From assembly GCF_000191065.1 (NCBI RefSeq), contig NZ_GL872283.1:726713-790712 (forward strand): DNA of 64,000 nucleotides, written 5' to 3'. A program made the position numbers and the translations under genes. Of this stretch, positions 36,722 to 44,448 are shown piece after piece; the first letter of the stretch is position 1; each line of letters opens with the position of its first letter. Origin of the DNA: Prevotella multiformis DSM 16608. Lineage in GTDB: Bacteria; Bacteroidota; Bacteroidia; Bacteroidales; Bacteroidaceae. The notes below the pieces were generated by a model. The model searched no databases, had not been told where the DNA came from, and saw only the letters and a program-made list of their open reading frames with translations.

Positions 36722-38083
36722 ATGATCAAGAATTATGTAGAAGAGAACAAAGACAGGATGCTCGAGGAGCTGTTCAGTCTGATACGCATTCCCAGCGTAA
36801 GTGCGCAACCGGCTCACAAGGAGGATATGGTGCGCTGTGCCGAACGGTGGAAGGAACTGCTGCTTGAGGCTGGTGTCGACAAGGCAGAGGTGATGCCGTC
36901 AAAGGGGAATCCGATGGTCTATGCCGAGCGGATGGTCGACCCGAAGGCGAAAACCGTATTGGTTTACGGGCATTATGACGTGATGCCGGCCGAGCCTTTC
37001 GAGCTGTGGAAGACCGAACCTTTCGAGCCTGTCGTGAAAGACGGCCATATCTGGGCACGCGGTGCCGATGATGACAAGGGACAGTCGTTCATGCAGGCGA
37101 AGGCTTTCGAGTATGTCAACAAGCACAACCTGCTGAAGCATAATGTGAAGTTTATCTTTGAAGGTGAGGAAGAAATCGGATCCGGAAGCCTCGGTCCGTT
37201 CATCGAAGCACACAGGGAACTGCTGAAGTGTGACGTGATACTCGTGTCCGACACGGGTATTATCAGTCCTGATGTTCCCTCCATCACAACGGGGCTGCGG
37301 GGTCTGTCCTATTGGCAGATTGAGGTGACAGGTCCCGATCATGACCTCCATTCCGGGACGTTCGGAGGGGCTGTCGCCAACCCGATCAATGTCCTCTGCA
37401 AGCTGCTTGCCGACGTGACGGGACCTGACGGAAAGATCCGGATTCCTGGTTTCTATGATGATGTGGAGGAGGCTTCCGAAGAGGAACGCAAGCTCGTTGC
37501 CTCAATTCCTTTCGATGAGGATGCGTATAAGAAGTCCATCGGTGTGAAGGCTCTCTTCGGTGAGGAGGGGTATAGCACGATCGAACGCACAGGCTATCGT
37601 CCGTCATTCGATGTCTGCGGTATCTGGGGCGGCTATACGGGAGACGGTGCCAAGACCGTCATCCCATCGAAGGCATACGCCAAGATCTCGTCCCGTCTCG
37701 TCCCGCATCAGGATCACAACAAGATCAGTCAACTGGTAATCGACTACTTCAACCGCGTCGCTCCCGACACCGTTACCGTGAAAGTGGAGAAACACCATGG
37801 CGGTTACGGCTACGTCTGTCCGATCGACTTCCCGGCTTACAAGGCGGCGGAACGTGGCTTTGAGACTGTCTTCGGCAAGCGGCCGTTGCCAGTCCGTATC
37901 GGTGGAAGCATCCCCATCATCTCTACCTTTGAGAAGATGCTCGGTGCGAAGAGTGTTCTTATGGGTTTCGGTCTGGAGTCGAATGCCATCCACTCGCCGA
38001 ACGAGAATATGCCGGTTGACCTCTGGCTGAAAGGCATCGAGACCCTTGTCAATTTCCATCTCGAGTACGACAAGGAAGCATAA
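36722..38083 (+). CDS. M20-family dipeptidase/metallopeptidase
   Basis: About 453 residues of a cytoplasmic zinc peptidase, probably a dipeptidase with broad specificity. Metal and catalytic motifs are VLVYGHYDVMPAEP, WARGADDDKGQ, FEGEEEIGSGS, and a late H in HSPNENMP. The lid domain begins near GPDHDLHSGTFGG. The start MIKNYVEENKDRMLEEL at 36722 is favoured because the promoter -7 box covers the earlier ATG. Single-gene unit ended by a strong terminator. Confidence 0.9.
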   Translation: MIKNYVEENKDRMLEELFSLIRIPSVSAQPAHKEDMVRCAERWKELLLEAGVDKAEVMPSKGNPMVYAERMVDPKAKTVLVYGHYDVMPAEPFELWKTEPFEPVVKDGHIWARGADDDKGQSFMQAKAFEYVNKHNLLKHNVKFIFEGEEEIGSGSLGPFIEAHRELLKCDVILVSDTGIISPDVPSITTGLRGLSYWQIEVTGPDHDLHSGTFGGAVANPINVLCKLLADVTGPDGKIRIPGFYDDVEEASEEERKLVASIPFDEDAYKKSIGVKALFGEEGYSTIERTGYRPSFDVCGIWGGYTGDGAKTVIPSKAYAKISSRLVPHQDHNKISQLVIDYFNRVAPDTVTVKVEKHHGGYGYVCPIDFPAYKAAERGFETVFGKRPLPVRIGGSIPIISTFEKMLGAKSVLMGFGLESNAIHSPNENMPVDLWLKGIETLVNFHLEYDKEA

Positions 38084-38238
38084 GCGTATCCCCTGTCACT
38101 GTGCCTGCTGTTCCGATGGGGGCAGCAGGCAATATCCTTCAGGCCGGAAACCCGAGAGAACGTCTTTCCTCGCCCGGTTCGGAAAAAGAAGGAAGATGTA
38201 TCAGAAAGCACCCATGAGGGGTGTACGAAGAAGAGTAG

Positions 38239-38298
38239 ATGCCCCCGTTTGTCCGGTAAACAACCTGTTCTACGGACAGACGGGGGCATTTCTTTTTG
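38239..38298 (+). terminator. intrinsic terminator after the dipeptidase gene
   Basis: A 17-base arm starting ATGCCCCCGT pairs with its mirror ending ACGGGGGCAT (one mismatch), loop of 17 nt, then TTCTTTTTG. It lies between convergent genes. Confidence 0.92.
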
Positions 38299-38329
38299 TC
38301 TGACAGGACATTTTCCGTACCTGCCTGAG

Positions 38330-39388
38330 TCAAGGCAGTTGCATCGTCAGGCAGTGGATGGATCCATGCTGCCTTATGATTGTACGGCTGTCGATACCGA
38401 TAATCTCCCGGCCGGGGAACGCTTCCTGTATGGTTCCTAATGCGGCCTTGTCCTTTTCGGGCTGATGGTATGTGGGTACCAGTACCGCTCCGTTGATGAC
38501 AAGGAAGTTGGCATGGGTCGCCGGCAGCCGCTCACCGTCGTCATAGATGGCATCCGGCATCGGCAGGCGCAGCAGACGGTAAGGTCTGCCGTCGGGCGTA
38601 CGAAGTCTCTTCAGCTGTTCCTCCAGAAGGCGGAACGCCTCATAATGTTCGTCCGTCTCATCGTCACATCCTATATATAATAAGGTGTCATCCGGAGCGA
38701 TGCGTACGATGGTGTCGATATGTCCGTCGGTGTCATCGCCTGCCAGCTGACCGTGATCCAGCCAGACGACACGCTCCACGTTCGGGAAGAGCAGGCGCAG
38801 CCGTCTGTCGATATCCTCTTTTGTGAGTGGCTGATTGCGGTGCGGTGCTGTCAGGCAGCCGGTTGTCGTAAAGAGCGTATGGTCTCCGTCGCTTTCTATC
38901 GAACCGCCCTCCAGCACAAAGTCCTTGTGATTTTCCAGTGCACCGTGAAAGAGTCCCGCTTCATAGATCTGCCGGTTGATCCGGTTGTCCTTCTCAGCTG
39001 CAAACTTCCCGCCCCATCCGTTGAAACAGAAGTCAAGCAGGTGGATGGGCTGGAAGCTGCCCTTGGGCTGCGCATCCGAAACGAGGGAGATGGGAGCAAC
39101 GTCCCGTGCCCATGTGTCATTGCTGTCACAGGCGAAGAGGGTTACCTGCCTCATCTGTTCCTCTGTCAGCCTTTCTGCCAGTAAGTTGCGCACCTGCTCT
39201 GTGTCTCGTGCCGTGATGAGCAAGGCCTCATGGCGTGTAATGGCATCCGCCATCTGGAGATAAACCTCGGTAATCTCTTTCAGGTAAGGCCGCCAGTCGG
39301 TGTCTTCGTGCGGCCATATCAGCATGACGCCGCTTTGCGGTTCCCATTCTGCAGGCAGCCTGAAACCGTGATGTCTGTCTGTATTCAT
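38330..39388 (-). CDS. aguA: agmatine deiminase
   Basis: About 352 residues. It converts agmatine to N-carbamoylputrescine and ammonia. It starts MNTDRHHGFRLPAEWEPQSG, shows MLIWPHEDTDW, the ARDVAPISL and HIDTIVRIAPDD stretches that supply active-site acid and histidine, and ends with the catalytic cysteine in GSIHCLTMQ. The start at 39388 is supported by a -7 box four bases upstream; the longer frame to 39565 would include promoter and the palindrome array. Its product feeds AguB, encoded about 9 kb away at 48167. Confidence 0.93.
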   Translation of the reverse strand: MNTDRHHGFRLPAEWEPQSGVMLIWPHEDTDWRPYLKEITEVYLQMADAITRHEALLITARDTEQVRNLLAERLTEEQMRQVTLFACDSNDTWARDVAPISLVSDAQPKGSFQPIHLLDFCFNGWGGKFAAEKDNRINRQIYEAGLFHGALENHKDFVLEGGSIESDGDHTLFTTTGCLTAPHRNQPLTKEDIDRRLRLLFPNVERVVWLDHGQLAGDDTDGHIDTIVRIAPDDTLLYIGCDDETDEHYEAFRLLEEQLKRLRTPDGRPYRLLRLPMPDAIYDDGERLPATHANFLVINGAVLVPTYHQPEKDKAALGTIQEAFPGREIIGIDSRTIIRQHGSIHCLTMQLP

Positions 39389-39391
39389 GGT

Positions 39392-39399
39392 GCAAAGGT
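39392..39399 (-). promoter_or_regulatory. -7 box placing aguA on a leaderless transcript
   Basis: Minus-strand TACCTTTG is followed by CACC and then the ATG, the same spacing as at mtnN and the zeta-like gene. Confidence 0.65.
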
Positions 39400-39512
39400 A
39401 AGAAAAGAAAACGTGATATGTCGCTTCCCGCCGCCGATTTATTGCCGTAGTATTATAGGAAAGGTGCGTCTCCTCCTGGGGATTGTCGGCATGAGCAAGG
39501 ACATGATACGGC

Positions 39513-39591
39513 TTGACGCAGGTCAATTCATGGGGTTGACATAGGTCAATCCAGGCGTTTGACATGCGTCAAAATCTTTGATGAAAGTCAA
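39513..39591. promoter_or_regulatory. array of four TTGAC-N4-GTCAA palindromes
   Basis: Sites at 39513-39526, 39536-39549, 39559-39572 and 39578-39591. The first three are perfect TTGAC-N4-GTCAA; the fourth is TTGAT-N4-GTCAA. Spacings are 23, 23 and 19 bp. The layout resembles CRP/FNR-family sites (FNR: TTGAT-N4-ATCAA). The array ends about 40 bp before the -33 box of the 34-codon mini-gene and about 115 bp upstream of the aguA promoter. Confidence 0.85.
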
Positions 39592-39628
39592 CTTTTACCC
39601 AAAGATCAAGGTAAAAAAGGCGGTTTTT

Positions 39629-39660
39629 TTTGTTTGAGGCCGGAAACCGCACTAACTTTG
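39629..39660 (+). promoter_or_regulatory. promoter of the 34-codon mini-gene
   Basis: -33 TTTG (39629-39632), 20-bp spacer and -7 box TAACTTTG (39653-39660). The transcript should start near 39665 and carry a 121-nt leader with two hairpins (CACCTC/GAGGTG and ACTGAA/TTCAGT). Confidence 0.75.
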
Positions 39661-39785
39661 CAAGCACAAAACAAAACAAACGGCACCTCATCAGGATAAC
39701 AAGAGGTGACCACTGAAAGGGCTTCAGTCTCAATAGGCAGACACAAGTAAAAAGATTGTTTAACAAGAAAAGAAAGGAAAACGTT

Positions 39786-39890
39786 ATGAAAGAGAGAATC
39801 AAGAAAGCAAGCATTATGCGTAAGCTGTTCAACTATCTGACAAACGTCATCAGTGAGTACAACATGGGTCGTGCAACTTGTCTGGCATAA
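39786..39890 (+). CDS. 34-residue small protein in a stand-alone transcript
   Basis: ATG at 39786, stop at 39888. The product begins MKERIKKASIMRKLFNYLTN and ends VISEYNMGRATCLA: a strongly basic front half and an amphipathic back half ending with a cysteine near the C-terminus. The upstream sequence AGAAAAGAAAGGAAAACGTT offers a purine-rich ribosome-binding site. It has its own promoter, structured leader and terminator, so it is a deliberate gene or an RNA with a coding part. I do not recognise a family. It could be a membrane-active peptide, a small regulator, or a reporter ORF in a regulatory RNA. Confidence 0.65.
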   Translation: MKERIKKASIMRKLFNYLTNVISEYNMGRATCLA

Positions 39891-39960
39891 GCCGGCAGCA
39901 CGCTCATTCCTTACGCTAAGAGTTTAGAAAGAAAGTAAAGTTTGAGAGAATATAAAGAGA

Positions 39961-39999
39961 AATCGGATCGGAGTCCCTGTGGATTCCGGTCCGATTTTC
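39961..39999 (+). terminator. terminator of the mini-gene
   Basis: AATCGGATCGGAGTCC pairs with GGATTCCGGTCCGATT around CTGT, followed by TTCGTTTG. It ends a transcript of about 335 nt. Confidence 0.88.
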
Positions 40000-40012
40000 G
40001 TTTGCGGAGGGC

Positions 40013-41503
40013 TTACTTGCTGCCGGCTGCATCGTAATCGGCAATCAGCTGTCGCAGCCCTTCCAGTGTCCGGGTGTCATATTTGGAGGCATCCATATCT
40101 GGACGGTTCAGATATTCAGCTGTCAGTTTTGTCCTCGTCTTTGCACTCCGTGTACCTAACATGGCTTTGTCGCCAAGATAGATAGCCTCTTTTCTGTCCT
40201 TCAGCTTCAGATAAAGTTCGTCTTTATCCAATGGATGTTCCAGGATGTAGTTGCCCTTTCCGTCGGTAAAGCGTACCTCAAAGAACTGTGGGTGGCGTGT
40301 CCCGATATTGATGGAACCACTGCCGCCGGCATTCGTCAGCACACCGTCTTTCGATCCTTTTACGCCGATGTAGGTCTTGCCGCCTGCATAGACGGTTACG
40401 TTGTCGGCAGCCTTGAACTTCTGTTCGGTCTTGCCGTTCGCGTCGTTGTGCGTCAATGTTACGGCTGATCCCATTGCCGGAGCGTCAAGGTCGAGGATGC
40501 CACTGGTCCCTTTGCCCATCTTCTTTTCAATGGATTCATAGACGATGGTGATGCTGCCCTCATGTGTCGTACCGTCGGCAAGTACCACCTTGCCAGGCAC
40601 ATTATAGATGTTCACGGAAGCCTCCCTGGTCTCTTTCACCAGCTGTCGTTCTTCGTCGGCAGCCTGCTGTTCCTCTGCTTTTGCCTTGTTGGCCAGTCGC
40701 AGCTTGATGTTCTCCGTCATGTCTCCCAGTGCATAGCCGTTGGCAAGCAGTTTGGATACCATGCGGCGTACCATCTCGTTCTCGGAGAGCTGGGGTGCCG
40801 TCTTGTATTGCAGGAAGGGAAGTTTCCTGTCATCACAGGTCGTTATATTGCTGAAGTTCTCGCTGCTGCTCCACGATTCGAGCCTGATCTCGGCCACCTG
40901 GTTGCCCACACGGTCCTTGATATAATAGTTTCTTTTGCCTAATGATGGGTCATTGACAAGCACCTTTCCCACCACCTCTTTGTTGATGATGATGTCGCCG
41001 TTGTCGTTGATGGAGAAAGGATGCTGTGCTGTGAAGTCCTCATCGGCTTTCTCCATATTTTTGACTACGGTATAGATGCTGTCCCATTTCGCAGAGAAAG
41101 GACGTGAGCCTTGCCCGAAGAGGTCGGCAATGGCGGATTGGTTGATGCCGCTGCCGGCGATGAGCTGGGGCTTGCTGTCTAACAGCTTGTAGACAAAGTA
41201 CTTTGTGTTGGACAGGACAATCCTGTCTTTCGGGTTCTGCAGCTCAAAGACTGCACCTTCGGGCGATGTGAACTGGAGCCAGTCTTCCGGTGTGCTGACG
41301 CCTTGTTTTGTCCTGTTCGTAATGAAGAATGTGAACACCTTTTTCCCGTCGGGCGTAGACAGTTCGCAGACTCTCTTCTCTTCTTTTACAAGTGCTACCG
41401 CTGTGCCGTCAAGCAGAACCTCTCCTTTCTTGATCTTCAGATCCTGGGCATGTGCGGAAAGCACCATGAAGCTGGCGATGAAGCCTAATACCGTTTTTCT
41501 CAT
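40013..41503 (-). CDS. secreted protein of unknown function
   Basis: A 496-residue exported protein with signal peptide MRKTVLGFIASFMVLSAHAQ. The middle has a helical, charged stretch (LANKAKAEEQQAADEERQLV) between beta-rich parts that mention a GTTHEGSI segment. No catalytic motif or known domain was recognised. It lies 118 bp after the receptor gene in the same direction, so it may be coexpressed. Confidence 0.7.
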   Translation of the reverse strand: MRKTVLGFIASFMVLSAHAQDLKIKKGEVLLDGTAVALVKEEKRVCELSTPDGKKVFTFFITNRTKQGVSTPEDWLQFTSPEGAVFELQNPKDRIVLSNTKYFVYKLLDSKPQLIAGSGINQSAIADLFGQGSRPFSAKWDSIYTVVKNMEKADEDFTAQHPFSINDNGDIIINKEVVGKVLVNDPSLGKRNYYIKDRVGNQVAEIRLESWSSSENFSNITTCDDRKLPFLQYKTAPQLSENEMVRRMVSKLLANGYALGDMTENIKLRLANKAKAEEQQAADEERQLVKETREASVNIYNVPGKVVLADGTTHEGSITIVYESIEKKMGKGTSGILDLDAPAMGSAVTLTHNDANGKTEQKFKAADNVTVYAGGKTYIGVKGSKDGVLTNAGGSGSINIGTRHPQFFEVRFTDGKGNYILEHPLDKDELYLKLKDRKEAIYLGDKAMLGTRSAKTRTKLTAEYLNRPDMDASKYDTRTLEGLRQLIADYDAAGSK

Positions 41504-41621
41504 TTTACTTGTTTGGTTTTGATGTTGATTGAAATTGTCTGTTATGTATTTTATGTCTGATGTCGGTGTTTCCGGTGAATGGAGTCCCCGGTGTCTGCCA
41601 GGTCTGTCTTGAGGGAGGTTT

Positions 41622-44036
41622 CTACAGACGTTCCGCCTCCTTCACCCGGTTCTTGTCTGTTTCAAACTTCCTGCTTCCGAAGTTGTAGTGTACACGGAAG
41701 AGTACCTGGCGGCTTTCGCTGTGCCCCCAGATGTCCAACTGCAATGCCCCTTTGCGTCCGTAACTGTCCCAACGTTCAGTGTAGAGGAGGTCGGTAACCA
41801 TCAAGGATAGTGAGAGACGGTCACGGAGCAGCCGTCTGCTCAGTCCGATGTCTATGCTTCCGCTTGGCTTGAGCACCTCATAACTCTTGCCTTGAGACTT
41901 GCTTGCATATTTGGCAGACAGCTCCATACGTATCTTTGCAGGCAGTTGTATGTCGTTTGAAAGGGTAAGGTTGCAGGATGGTCGACGATAATCTTCTCTG
42001 TAGGTTTCGTAGTCAAGATGGTTGACAAAGTAATAGGCACCGATGTTTGTACTGATGTCCCACCATGATGTAAGGCGTTTGTTATATACAAGGTCAAGTG
42101 CCAGCTGCTTCTGCTTGCCGATGTTCTTGGTTGTCATGACAATACAGTTCTTCTTGTAAGTGTCGGGAAGTTGAGTGAAATAGTCATTCAGCTGGTTGTA
42201 GGATAGGGTAATGCTAAGGCTGTTCTTAGTGTAGCCTAATGAAATCTTATGGCTTATCTGCGGTTGGATAAACGGATTTCCTTTCCAGTAGGTCAGCTCG
42301 TCCAGCAGATATTCAAAGGGGTTGAGGTCTTCATATCTCGGTTTGTCCTGTCGTTTGCTGTAGGCGAGTGTGAGCTTTGAACTGTTGTTGAGGTCGTAAC
42401 TGACGGAGAGATTGGGGAAGAGCCTTGTGTGACAGTTCTTGTTCTCTTCCATCACTGTTCCGTCCTGATAGGATTTCAATGTCCCTACAGTCTGCATATA
42501 TTCAATTCGCAAGCCTGCAGAAGCCTGCAGCCGCTTCCACTGCTGGGCATATTGCATATAGCCTTCAAGGTTTGACTCTTGATAGGTAAACCTGTTTGAC
42601 CTTGTGAGGTCAAGTGCGCCTTTTGCATAGAAGCCGAATCGGTTACGGCTTTCCACCTTGGCAGCCTTGACACCTGCCAGCAGTTCTCCACCACGGCTGT
42701 TCTTCAGTCTGTAGTCTGCTGTTGACGACAGGATGTTGATTGTTTTCTTGTTTTCGGCTGGATAGTCGTCTTCACGCAGCAGCTTCCCGTCAGGAGAGTA
42801 GAACGCATTGGGCTGTTGATTCCTGCTCAATCCGTCAACGTGAATCCAGTCGGCATTTGCAGCGATACTCTGCTGTTCTGTGATGGCAAACTGATAGCCT
42901 ATGCCCGTCGTATATTTTGTATTCTCCTGTTTGGTATAGTCATTTCTTGCCTTCAATATTTCATGGAGTGTTTCCCTACCTTTATATATCCATGTGGTGG
43001 TTGCCGTAACTCCAGGTCCCGTCAGGGCATCAACCGATGTGTTCAGCGTCAGCTTGTGTCGTTTGCTGGGCTGGAAGACAAAAGCCAGTCCGCCAGCGTA
43101 GGTGTTACGCTTGTCGGTATCGTCGGTCTCCGAGAAGTTGCGGTCTCCGTCCTGTATCCTGTCAGTGCCATATTCCATGTCGTAGTGTCCGATGTTGTGA
43201 CTGTAATTGATGCCCAGCTGCCATGTCCGCTTGTTGTAAGCCATGCTGAAATCGGAACTCTGGCGCAGGTGGTTCCAGAAGGAAACACCATGCGAGGTGG
43301 AAATATAGAGTCCTCGCTCGTTATTGTTCTTCAGTGTGATGTCGATAATACCGCTTGCCCCTTCCGAGTCATAACTGGCATCGGGATTGGTAGAGGTGGT
43401 AATGCTGGCAATATTGGAAGACGGGATAGCACGCAGATAGGCAGTAAGTACTTCACCTTGAAGTCGTATGCGCTTCCCGTTCACATAGACGGTAGCACTG
43501 CCGAGGGCAGAAAGCGACAGATTTCCTTTACTGTCAAGCCTCACACTGGGTGTATGGCGCAGAACATCTAAGGAATTACCAAGGTTGGCAAGATAAGACC
43601 GGGCAACGGAAATGCTTATCTTTCCGCTTTCCATCTTTATCAACGGGCGTCGTTTGCGGGCTGTGACGACAACGTTTTCCAGCTCTGTTCCGTCTGGGCG
43701 CAGGTAGATGTTATAAGTGTCGTTGTTGTCGGGAATGGAGAAGAGAACCGTGGTGTCACGGCATCCGATGGCTCCGCAATACAGCTGGTAACTGCCGTCC
43801 GTGAGCTGGCAGCTGAGTTTTCCGTCTGCTTCCGTCAGTCCATTGGCAACGACTTTGCCTGTTTTCTGGTCGGTAATGATAAGCGTTGCTGCGTCGACGG
43901 GTTCCTCTGTCTGCTGCCGGATGCGAAAGGCGATATTCTGCTGGGCCATGACCTGCGATGTGTCAAGTAACAGCAGGCCCATGATCAACAGCGGAAATGA
44001 AGCGGAGCGTCCGGTCAGCAGGTTTGTGATCGACAT
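41622..44036 (-). CDS. TonB-dependent receptor-like outer-membrane protein
   Basis: An 804-residue outer-membrane beta-barrel protein. The signal peptide region reaches DTSQVMAQ. A beta-sandwich domain (IAFRIRQQTEEPVDAATLII) precedes a TonB-box-like LENVVVTARKR and a plug (SLDVLRHTPSVRLDSKGNLS, with VYVNGKRIRL and GASGIIDITLKNN), then the barrel. It is the same receptor class as the protein at 13714 but of normal base composition. Ligand unknown. The promoter -7 box is at 44089-44096. Confidence 0.88.
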   Translation of the reverse strand: MSITNLLTGRSASFPLLIMGLLLLDTSQVMAQQNIAFRIRQQTEEPVDAATLIITDQKTGKVVANGLTEADGKLSCQLTDGSYQLYCGAIGCRDTTVLFSIPDNNDTYNIYLRPDGTELENVVVTARKRRPLIKMESGKISISVARSYLANLGNSLDVLRHTPSVRLDSKGNLSLSALGSATVYVNGKRIRLQGEVLTAYLRAIPSSNIASITTSTNPDASYDSEGASGIIDITLKNNNERGLYISTSHGVSFWNHLRQSSDFSMAYNKRTWQLGINYSHNIGHYDMEYGTDRIQDGDRNFSETDDTDKRNTYAGGLAFVFQPSKRHKLTLNTSVDALTGPGVTATTTWIYKGRETLHEILKARNDYTKQENTKYTTGIGYQFAITEQQSIAANADWIHVDGLSRNQQPNAFYSPDGKLLREDDYPAENKKTINILSSTADYRLKNSRGGELLAGVKAAKVESRNRFGFYAKGALDLTRSNRFTYQESNLEGYMQYAQQWKRLQASAGLRIEYMQTVGTLKSYQDGTVMEENKNCHTRLFPNLSVSYDLNNSSKLTLAYSKRQDKPRYEDLNPFEYLLDELTYWKGNPFIQPQISHKISLGYTKNSLSITLSYNQLNDYFTQLPDTYKKNCIVMTTKNIGKQKQLALDLVYNKRLTSWWDISTNIGAYYFVNHLDYETYREDYRRPSCNLTLSNDIQLPAKIRMELSAKYASKSQGKSYEVLKPSGSIDIGLSRRLLRDRLSLSLMVTDLLYTERWDSYGRKGALQLDIWGHSESRQVLFRVHYNFGSRKFETDKNRVKEAERL

Positions 44037-44088
44037 AAGTTCAGTTATATTTCGTATGAATTGTTTTTTTACCTGATAGTTTCGTCTG

Positions 44089-44096
44089 CAAATTTA
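44089..44096 (-). promoter_or_regulatory. -7 box for the receptor at 41622
   Basis: Minus-strand TAAATTTG matches TAnnTTTG, about 50 bp before the receptor ATG. Confidence 0.6.
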
Positions 44097-44254
44097 CGAA
44101 ATAAATCCCGATTATATGCAGTCAGTAAGGGGTTTTCCTTCCCCTTTTTCAGGAGATAAGGCGAAAGTCTCCTCTTTGTCTGTACCTGTCTGGCGGAATC
44201 TACAGGCGGCGATGCAAAGCCGTGACAGCAGGGGTGTCCTGTCCGCAGCCGTCT

Positions 44255-44320
44255 GGAACAGGAGTACCAGGCGTTGGGAACAGGAGTACCGGGCGTTGGG
44301 AACAGGAGTACCGATGCTGT
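44255..44320. repeat. three-copy 22-bp tandem repeat
   Basis: GGAACAGGAGTACC occurs at 44255, 44277 and 44299 with the linker AGGCGTTG or GGGCGTTG. The unit resembles GGGAACAGGATTCCCGGCC of the array at 30090. It lies between divergent receptor and lptD promoters. Confidence 0.92.
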
Positions 44321-44425
44321 GGTAATGTATGACACACGGAGCTTCAGGCTTCCATGTGCTGCAGACAGGGATTGCGGGAAACGTTAAAATAGCGTAATGG
44401 TGGCTGTTTTTCGGCATTATTTGAG

Positions 44426-44433
44426 TATTTTTG
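44426..44433 (+). promoter_or_regulatory. -7 box for lptD
   Basis: TATTTTTG matches TAnnTTTG and ends 15 nt before the ATG at 44449, giving a very short leader. Confidence 0.65.
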
Positions 44434-44448
44434 CACGTTATTTAGGCA

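Noticed and set aside
39569..39832. 87-codon minus-strand frame over the mini-gene promoter
   Set aside because: It covers the palindrome array, a promoter and leader on the other strand, and reads as low-complexity Phe/Leu sequence.
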